Shown here one piece after another: positions 57,029 to 64,000 of a stretch of DNA of 64,000 bases. A model generated the notes under the pieces. The model made no database searches, was not told where the DNA came from, and saw only the letters and a program-made list of their open reading frames with translations. Positions within the stretch are counted from its first letter, which is position 1. Each line of letters opens with the position of its first letter. The stretch is from positions 62,001 through 126,000 of the forward strand of contig JNVV01000019.1 of the NCBI GenBank assembly GCA_000733355.1, in the 5' to 3' direction. Origin of the DNA: Falciphora oryzae. Taxonomy: Eukaryota; Ascomycota; Sordariomycetes; Magnaporthales; Magnaporthaceae. Made by a program: the position numbers and the translations under genes.

Positions 57029-59136
57029 ATGCCTGCCCAACGGAGCCTTCGAGAAACCGCCAGGCAGCGCCTCGCGAGCATCTACGAGGAGCCCGAGGAC
57101 ATCGTTGACATCCGCCCAGCCTTTGTGCACCAGGACGCTCCATTCAACCAGGCCCTCAGCATGCTCCTGTCCAAGCGGTCTGTCCCCCTTGACGACAACA
57201 GCCCCACGCCGTACAGCACCATGGCTGAGCTTTGCGGCGCCGGCCGTGTTGTCCTCAACAGCCAAGACCCGCTCCCGGCGCTGGATCCGCGCGCGACCCC
57301 GCCGTACGAGCTGGATGAGAGCCGCGCCGAGTCGCGCCATCAACTTCCTGGCCTGACGAGTCGAGACAAGAGCGCCTAGGTGGCGGGCTTTTTCGAGAAG
57401 TGCAAGGCGCAGATGGAGGCGGAGTGGAGGCTGTACGCGGCGGGCCACACGCGCAAGTACCACGAGCAGATCGCCACCAACGGCGGGACGACGCCTCCCG
57501 CGGACCCGCAGGCCGGCAGTGCAAGCGTTGCCGCCGCCGCGGATGCTCCCGAGGATCGTCAGGACGCAATCCCCACGCGCGGCAGCCAGCAGCCTACATC
57601 TAACGGCGCGTCTAAGCCCACGAGGAATGGAACCTCCGCTGCCGAGGATGAGGACCCCGGGAAAAAGAAGGCCGCGATCGAAGCTCTGGTCATCTCTGAC
57701 AGCGAGGATGAGGCTCGCCCTGTCGAAAAGGTATGGACGGCCCATCTTACAGCTCCTGTCCGACAGGATGATTTCCCGCAAAACATCAGGCCCATTTCTT
57801 TTGCACTCTGAATGATCCCCATGAGGACCTAAGCACTAACCAGCCCTGTACCATTTCGTGCTAGGCCGAGGAAAAGCGCTCGGAGCTCTACCAGGAGACG
57901 AAGCAGTGGAATGACCTCCCGCCGGGCATCCAACTGGCCGTCATGAAGGTCCTGAGCCTCTCCATCCGCAGCCTCAGGCAGGTCGTAACGTTGCTGGATC
58001 TCAGCTTCGTCGAGGTGCAGGCGTTCGAGAGGCTGTACAAGTGGGAGCACAGGAAAGTCGCCCGGTACGCAAAGGAGATCAAGAACAGACTCCGTAGTGC
58101 CGACCAGCTGAGGCGGGCCGGAAAGACGAGCGAAGCGCAAGAGATCCAGAGCGAGCAAGTCCCCAGACCGAAGCTAGCCATCCACCGTAACACGCAGAGA
58201 GCCGTGCGCTGGGGCCAGATGTACCTCAACTTCATGGGATTCAAAGATCTCATTCACAGTCTCCAGGCCTATAGGACCACGCTCACGGAGTTCATGTTCG
58301 AGATCTCCTTCGAAGACATGGGCGAGGTCGGCCTTAAGCCCTTCACCTTCGAGCTCGACTTCAACCGCCGTGTGGCCCTGGAGAAGGCGATGCTCGCAAA
58401 ACGCGCGGCCCCCGACAAGAGCCTCGTGAACGCCGAAGCCCGGATCCGCGACGGCAGAAAGGCCGGGCGGGCTGTCCCGCGCCCGCCCAAGCCCGTCGAC
58501 GACCGCCACAGCGATCCCAGGGCGCGGCGCGACCGCCCGCAGCTCAAGGACAAGCCCGCGGTTGTGGTGCCCACCCCTCCCCGGCGGCCTGGCCAGAAGC
58601 CATCGGCCGCGATGACGCCGAAAATCCCCAAGGGACAGACGGCTGCGCGGCCCATGGCGCGCCCCATTGCACGGTCCAGGCCCAAGACCCCGTCGTCCTT
58701 GGGTGAAGGGTCGATAGGGCCAGGGTTTGACCTGCCCGTCGACCAGATGTTCAAGCCGCTGCCCACAAAGGGCCAGCAAGGCCAGAAGAGGGCGGCCCCG
58801 AAGGCCCCGGTGCCCGTCATCACCATCGACGAGGGGACGAGCGACGATGGAGACTACCAGGAGCCAGAGGGTGGAGACAAGTCGGACGACGACGACGACT
58901 ACGTGCCAGGGTCCGCGTCGGTGAAGAAGAAGTCCCTCCTGAAGGTTCCTCCCGCCTCGTCCAAGAAGAAGAAGGCGGGCCACTCCAAGAACGTCGGCGG
59001 CTCGACCAAGAGGAAGGCCTCGGATCTGACCGGCCCCACGCCCAAGAGGCCTTGCCCGGGCGGAGCGTCTCGGGGCACCCAGGGTGTTGCCAGGCGGAGG
59101 CCGTCAATCGTGTTGAAGGGGGCGACTAGACCCTAG
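57029..59136 (+). CDS. Orphan charged nuclear-type protein with in-frame stop
   Basis: I recognise no family. Exon 57029-57730, intron 57731-57864 (GTATGG to CTAG), exon 57865-59136. The first exon is open in one frame from the ATG, except for a TAG at 57377-57379. Downstream the same frame continues as clear coding DNA (FFEKCKAQMEAEWRLYAAG). Every nearby AG acceptor leaves the phase unable to bypass the stop with a good donor. Downstream of the intron are helical segments (SLRQVVTLLDLSFVEVQAFE and a Lys/Arg-rich helix), a Pro/Arg/Lys region, an acidic run (about DDDDDYVPG) and basic nuclear-localisation-type clusters at the C-terminus. Without the stop the product would have about 658 residues. 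Explanations are a premature stop in this isolate, a cryptic intron or an assembly error near the gap. Confidence 0.55.
57377..57379 (+). other. In-frame TAG splitting the orphan reading frame
   Basis: A single TAG lies between two segments that are open in the same frame and have the same base composition. One C-to-T change in a CAG codon would explain it. Confidence 0.6.
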
Positions 59137-60197
59137 ATGCACAGCGCCCAGCAGGATCATGGATGGGTTGGTGCCCCTGGAACTGGGGTCTCTTGAGGGC
59201 CGTGATGCGACAGGGATGGATGGGGAGGCCACTGGGCTACGGTCCTACTCAACAGAGATTGGGTATCAATCTTGCGCCCTTCTGTGGTTGATGGCGTGTT
59301 GGATGAGGGACACCGCGAGAACTAGAAAAACTAAGGGGAAAAAACGTGAAGAGGAAAAAGAAAAAAAAAAAAAAAGAAGGCATAAAGAGGAGGGGGGAAA
59401 GACTGAAGAAGTCAGGAGAGAGTGCTTGATCATACGTGACCAGAGAGGAATTTTGGCGCGTTCGCGCCAGTCTGGTGATGCGATTTCGAGATACTTCTAG
59501 CTGGAGACATTGAAAGGGGTGCGAATTTTCGGAGGAGTTGAGTTTACCAGCCCGCTTGATCGGGAAACAAGTCATCATGAAGCAGATATCTGAGATTCTT
59601 CAAGCATAATTATTCCATAGGCAAAGGAACGGATGCTTCCTCGATTTTACACCTTGATCTCGGACCATGCCTGACATCCCAGAGGAGACGCTGAATTACT
59701 TGGTGGCCCCCTAAACTAAACCCAGCCACAGTCTGAATCAGTGCTAGGGGATTCGCGTCTCACCGCCACAGCCTCTTGGCCCTTTAGGGCGAGCTTAGCT
59801 TGTTCCCGACCAATTGAGCTCCCCATTGACGACTCGGCCGACCTCCATCGTCATTTGCGCTTGTTATTGTGTCCGCAATTCACCGTGACATTCAGCTTCC
59901 TGCAATCACAGCTTATTGTAGGGACGAGAGAACAGAAGAGAGGAACAGAAGGCCGAGCCGAGCCGCCGAACCAGCCCCCTGTCTACGACATCCACACCCA
60001 AGCGAAACACGAAGAGAGGGCCACGAAGCTCGGCGACGCCCAGCCAGCCCGCGAGACATTCGTCCCGCCCCCACCCGAACCGGTCTCGCTAGACGCAACG
60101 CAGCACATTTAGCAGACAAAAGCAAGCACTCGCGACGACAGGAAGCGGCGACAGGCGTACAAAGGCCGGGATATACTCGGCTCAGGCCAACGAAACA
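59137..60197. promoter_or_regulatory. Intergenic, upstream of END3
   Basis: About 1.06 kb between two plus-strand genes. An A-rich stretch (59325-59400) is present. The last 300 nt before 60198 are purine- then GC-rich leader. Confidence 0.45.
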
Positions 60198-61651
60198 ATG
60201 GCGCCGCGCATCGAGCCACAGGAGATCGAGACGTACTGGAACATCTTCAGCAACAGGACAAACGGCTCAAAGTACCTCACGGGCGAGCAGGCGGCGCCGG
60301 TGCTGAAGAACTCGGGCCTGCGCGATGACCAGCTCGAGAGGGTGTGGGACCTGGCCGACGTCGACAACGATGGCAACCTCGACTTTGAGGAGTTCTGCGT
60401 CGCCATGCGCGTCATATTCGACATCCTCAACGGCGTATGTTTCTTCGTCCTTTGCTGTTGTTTCCCCTGAAAACGAAGAGGGCTTCATCTGTGCTACACA
60501 TGCCTCTCCCGCCTTGCCTGCTTCCCACCTGCCCGAGCGGCCACATAACTAACCGGCCGAACTTTTAGGAATACAATGACGTCCCCACCACCCTCCCAGA
60601 CTGGCTCGTGCCCGAGTCCAAGGCGCATCTCGTCCAGGCAAACCGGGCCCTGACCGGGAAGCAAGTACAGTTTGAGCAGGTGGACGACGATCCGGACTCT
60701 CCCGGCCTAAAGGACGGCTTCGACTGGTACATGAGCCCCGCCGACAAGTCCAAATACGAATCCATATATCAAGAGAACAGGGACATGCGGGGGGAAGTCT
60801 CATGTAAGCCCAGAGCCATCTCCTGCCGGAACATCTGAAGGACGCAACGTGCGTCCAGCGCCGGAGCTCTTCGCTGACCCGTAACCCCTCGCCCCCCACG
60901 TACAGTCGGCGCGCTAGAAGACCTCTACGAGTCACTCGACGTACCCGACACGGACATCAGGTCGGCCTGGAACCTCATCAACCCCTCGGCCGGCCCGTCG
61001 ATCAACAAAGACGCCTGCCTGGCCTTCCTGCACATCCTCAACTACCGCCACGAGGGCTACCGGATCCCACGGACCGTGCCGCCGTCGCTGCGCGCCTCGT
61101 TCGAGCGCAACAAGATCGACTACCAGGTCGACAATCAGCGCACCACGGGCGCCGGCAACGCCGCCGCCGCCTCGCGCTGGGCCACAAAGGCCGATGACTC
61201 CACCTCGACGGGCCGCAAGGCCAAGTTCGGCGACCAGTACCTCACCCGTCTTGGCCGCGGCAACTTCAAGACGGCCGGCACCGACTTTGGCTCGGCCCAG
61301 AAGGACTCGGAGTGGGAGGAGGTCCGGCTCAAGCGCCAGCTCGCCGAGCTCGACGCCAAGATGGATAAGGTGGAGGCCGAGGCCGCGCGACGCCGCGGTG
61401 GGCAGCGCGACTCCAAACCGGCCCTGGTCAAACGCGAGCTGGAGCAGCTGCTCGACTACAAGCGCAGGCAGCTGCGCGACATCGAGACGGGCAAGGCGGA
61501 CGGCTCCGGGGGCGCCAGCCTCAAGAGCATCCAGGAAGACTTGCAGACGGTGCGCGAGCAGGTCGACGGGCTCGGCACTCATCTGCGGTCCCGCCAGCAG
61601 GTCCTCGAGGATCTCCGGCGCCAAATCGAGGACGAAAAGGCTGGCAGGTGA
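60198..61651 (+). CDS. END3: End3, EH-domain protein of the Pan1 actin/endocytosis complex
   Basis: Exons 60198-60434, 60569-60803 and 60906-61651; 405 residues, close to the family norm. The N-terminal EH domain (about 1-95) has an EF-hand with Asp54, Asp56, Asp58, Gly59 and Glu65 in position. A second EH domain (about 120-235) includes [20 protein letters not shown] and [17 protein letters not shown]. The C-terminus (about 300-405) is a coiled coil with Arg/Gln/Glu-rich heptads. End3 joins Pan1 and Sla1 at cortical actin patches and is needed for endocytosis. The introns are phase 0 and phase 1 with GTATGT and GTAAGC donors. The long, basic linker (about 240-300) is as in other filamentous fungi. 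Confidence 0.93.
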
Positions 61652-62160
61652 ACTGACGACGATGGGAGGTGTTTGCTTTTCTTCTGTCTTTTTCTTCTTT
61701 CTCTACTTACTATTAGTTCTCCGTTCAAATTCCACCTTTTACTTTTGCCGGTGGCTGCGTTTTGCCAGGTTGTCCGAGCCCATATTCCCATTTTTTTGAT
61801 GTTGAGATGGCTGTGTTGGTGAGGCTCTGTATATCGTATTTTATGTTTCAAATTTTCTTCAATCTGACTTCTCGGCCTGTTCTTAGGCCTGGCAATATCA
61901 TGATGGTCGCACCGGGGGACTAAAGACGAGACGATGCTGTTCAAACAGTGATATATTTTCCTTGAACTACCTACTAAAATCCAGGGACGACAGCCGTGCT
62001 TGATGGCGAGTATTAGGGTATATATAATTCCATCTCGTCCGACTGCTTCCTCCTTATGCATCCCTGCTTGGGAGTGTTTGCGCAACCTTATCCATGACAA
62101 AACAAAAACAAACCGAGAGGGCTCTGGGACGCAAGAAAGAGATCAGACGAATTTTCCGAT
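61652..62160. other. Intergenic, between convergent genes
   Basis: 509 nt between END3 (+) and the AIF2-like gene (-). T-rich near 61680-61750. Nothing else seen. Confidence 0.5.
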
Positions 62161-63463
62161 TTAAGCGACGCTTCCGTCAACATAGCCCTTGACCATCTGC
62201 AGAGCAAGCGTGCGGCCCTTGGCCATCCAGACCATGAAGGACAGCATCTTGATGGAGCCCATCCTGCCGACACCCCTGCTACGGCCAGTAGCCACGGCGA
62301 AGATGTCCATGGGCAGGAGCTTGACGACGGCGGGCGCCTTGCCGTCGAGGGCAGCGACAACGTTCTTCCCGACACCGGCGGCCTGTCGTCGAAAAGTTAG
62401 CGGATGAGTCAAGGAACCACAAAAGAGAAAGAAAAAGAGGATATTCATCAGCGTACCTGCTTCTGGGTAATCATGAAGCCGGCGCGGGGCTTGGACACAA
62501 TGTCGCCGGCGGCCCACACGCCCTCGGCGTCCTTGACGGCGTAAAACTCGTTGACCTCGACGTACTTCTTGTCGTTGAGGTACTTGGCGTCGACAAACTC
62601 CGAGTTGGGCACCAGACCCATGGTGGGCAGGTACAGGTCGGTCGTGATGGGCTCGGCGCCGCCCTCGAGCGCGACCTCGGTCTTGCCGCCCTCGGCCTGC
62701 TGCTGCACCGACGCGACCCGCGCCTCGGTCCGGACCTTGACGTTGAGCTTGGCCAGCTCCGAGGCGGCCGCGCCGGCGACCGAGTCGCCGCCCAGCAGCT
62801 GCTTGTCGCCGGTGAGCAGCACGATCTCCTTGGTCTTGCCGAACTCGAAGCCGAGCTCGGCCGCGACCTCGACGCCCGTGGAGCCGCCGCCGGCGACGAC
62901 GATGTGCGAGGCGGCGGCTACGCGCTCGGCGGTCGAGTGCAGCGTCTGCACGACGTCCTCGTAGGAGCCCGCCGCCTTCCAGGGCACGGCGACGTCGCCG
63001 GCGCACCGGGCGCCCGTAGCCAGAACGAGCTGGTCGTAGGTCAGTGTGCGGGAGGCGCCGCCCTCGGCGACGGCCACGGTGACCGTCTTGGCGGCGAAGT
63101 CGGTCGCCTCGGCGCTGCCGACGACCAGCTCGTAGCGCTCGGCCGGGTACCGCGACAGCGCCGTCGACAGGGGCTGGAGCAGCTGCTCGTCCTTGATCTG
63201 CCCGGGCACGATGGCGCGGACCGAGGCCATGTTCCAGTAGAAGTGGCTGTTCTACACTTGCGTGTCAGGAAGGCATCCAGAGGGTGGGTGGCGGTGTAAG
63301 TGGCAGCCACGTGATATCCACGTGATTTCTTCTGCTGACGCCTTACCTTGGAAACAAGGATGACCTTTGCGGTCTTGTGGCTCTTCAGGACATGGTGGGC
63401 AATGTGGAGGCCGGCGTAGGCGCCGCCCAGGATGACGACGGTCTTGTTCTCGGCGGCGCTCAT
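62161..63463 (-). CDS. AIF2/FSP1-type FAD/NAD(P)H oxidoreductase
   Basis: Exons 63463-63347, 63251-62457 and 62382-62161, all phase 0; 377 residues. The fold is that of pyridine nucleotide-disulfide oxidoreductases of the apoptosis-inducing factor 2 (AMID/FSP1) group. FAD motif VVILGGAYAGLHIAHHVL lies at 9-26. The NAD(P)H motif IVVAGGGSTGVEVAAELG is at about 156-173. GVWAAGDIV (about 285-292) is the second FAD-binding motif. A conserved tail segment LPMDIFAVATGRSRGVG follows. Mammalian FSP1 reduces ubiquinone and yeast Aif1 is linked to cell death; here quinone or other acceptors are possible, unproven. No clear mitochondrial leader or N-myristoylation glycine is visible. Confidence 0.87.
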
Positions 63464-64000
63464 CTTGTCGTTGGGGGTGCGGGGAGGATATAAGGCCACA
63501 AAAGGGAGAGGAAATCAAGGGAAGGCGGCGATGGGGAATCAACAGAAATGCAGCGCTGGAAGTGGTATAAAAAATACTGCAAAGAATGGCTGATGATGGC
63601 AAAGAAAAGGAAAGAATGAAGAGAGAGAGAGAGAGCAGAAAAGTCCGGAAAGGAGAAAACACGCGCAGGCAGGTCGGGGCGGATTTGTACGGCCGACGCA
63701 GGGCTCCGGAAATGGGCTTGGGGAACCACGGACGCTCCAGACTCGGACTAGCGGTCCTCGCACTGGGCAGCAGCAGCAAGCAGCAGGAGCAGCAGCGAGA
63801 GGTGCAGTCAAAGCCAAACCTATTCCCAGAATGGTAGCGTCAAGAGGAGACACAGTAGGTCCCTCGAGGTACCGATTGTTGATGCACGGACGAGAAGCGA
63901 CCATTGGCGAGACCAAGATTGACCGTTTGCTGATGATGATCCTGACCGATCCCTCTCCACCTCCTCTTTCGTCTCCTGGCCCGCCGCCGTATCCCCAGCC
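63464..64000. promoter_or_regulatory. Upstream region of the AIF2-like gene
   Basis: Contains a GA-rich run at about 63600-63640. The window ends before the next gene; no coding region is recognised here. Confidence 0.45.

Noticed and set aside
1..64000. CRISPR arrays, bacterial operons, prophage
   Set aside because: No regularly spaced direct repeats with unique spacers, no ribosome-binding sites; genes carry spliceosomal introns.

Overview
The window is nuclear DNA of a filamentous ascomycete (Pezizomycotina, most likely a Sordariomycete). Genes are widely spaced and monocistronic, and many are interrupted by short introns (about 50-135 nt) with GTRNGT donors and YAG acceptors. Coding third positions are very GC-rich, intergenic DNA carries long A or T runs, and nearly every recognisable protein is a eukaryotic or fungal housekeeping or signalling family. 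There is no operon structure, CRISPR array, rRNA or convincing tRNA. One assembly gap (53 N) lies at 56214-56266. Exon borders were placed by hand from splice sites and reading phase.

Layout. 1-12.6 kb: a CUE-domain ER-associated degradation factor (+), the riboflavin reductase RIB7 (-), a ten-exon homogentisate 1,2-dioxygenase (+), a small coiled-coil orphan (-), a CYSTM stress peptide (+) and an FAD monooxygenase (-). 14.7-26.3 kb: a CSC1/OSCA-type channel (+), a DUF427 protein (+), a solitary copia-Gag-like gene (-) and an FNIP/Lst4-type TORC1 regulator (-). 29-35 kb: an aquaporin (-) and an eight-exon zinc CDF transporter (-), surrounded by large gene-poor spacers. 37-47.3 kb: IML1/DEPDC5 (+), the rRNA methyltransferase RRP8 (+) and the UBL-protease DDI1 (-). 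49-55.5 kb: a CLD1/ABHD5-like lipase (-), a Spo7-like subunit (+) and an atypical dual-specificity phosphatase (+). 55.5-59.1 kb: an assembly gap, a pyrimidine-rich degenerate repeat and an orphan charged protein whose reading frame carries an in-frame TAG. 60-63.5 kb: END3 (+) and an AIF2/FSP1-like oxidoreductase (-).

Functional themes. Two amino-acid/TORC1 regulators (FNIP/Lst4 and IML1) lie 11 kb apart. Several genes concern membranes and osmotic or metal homeostasis (CSC1-type channel, aquaporin, CDF transporter, CYSTM peptide) or lipid and ER homeostasis (CUE1-like, Spo7-like, CLD1-like). No secondary-metabolite cluster or complete mobile element is visible. The most unusual items are the in-frame stop in the orphan gene, the solitary Gag-like gene with two identically spaced variant zinc knuckles, two introns built from a T-run followed by an A-run, and the apparent splitting of the DDI1 start codon by an intron.
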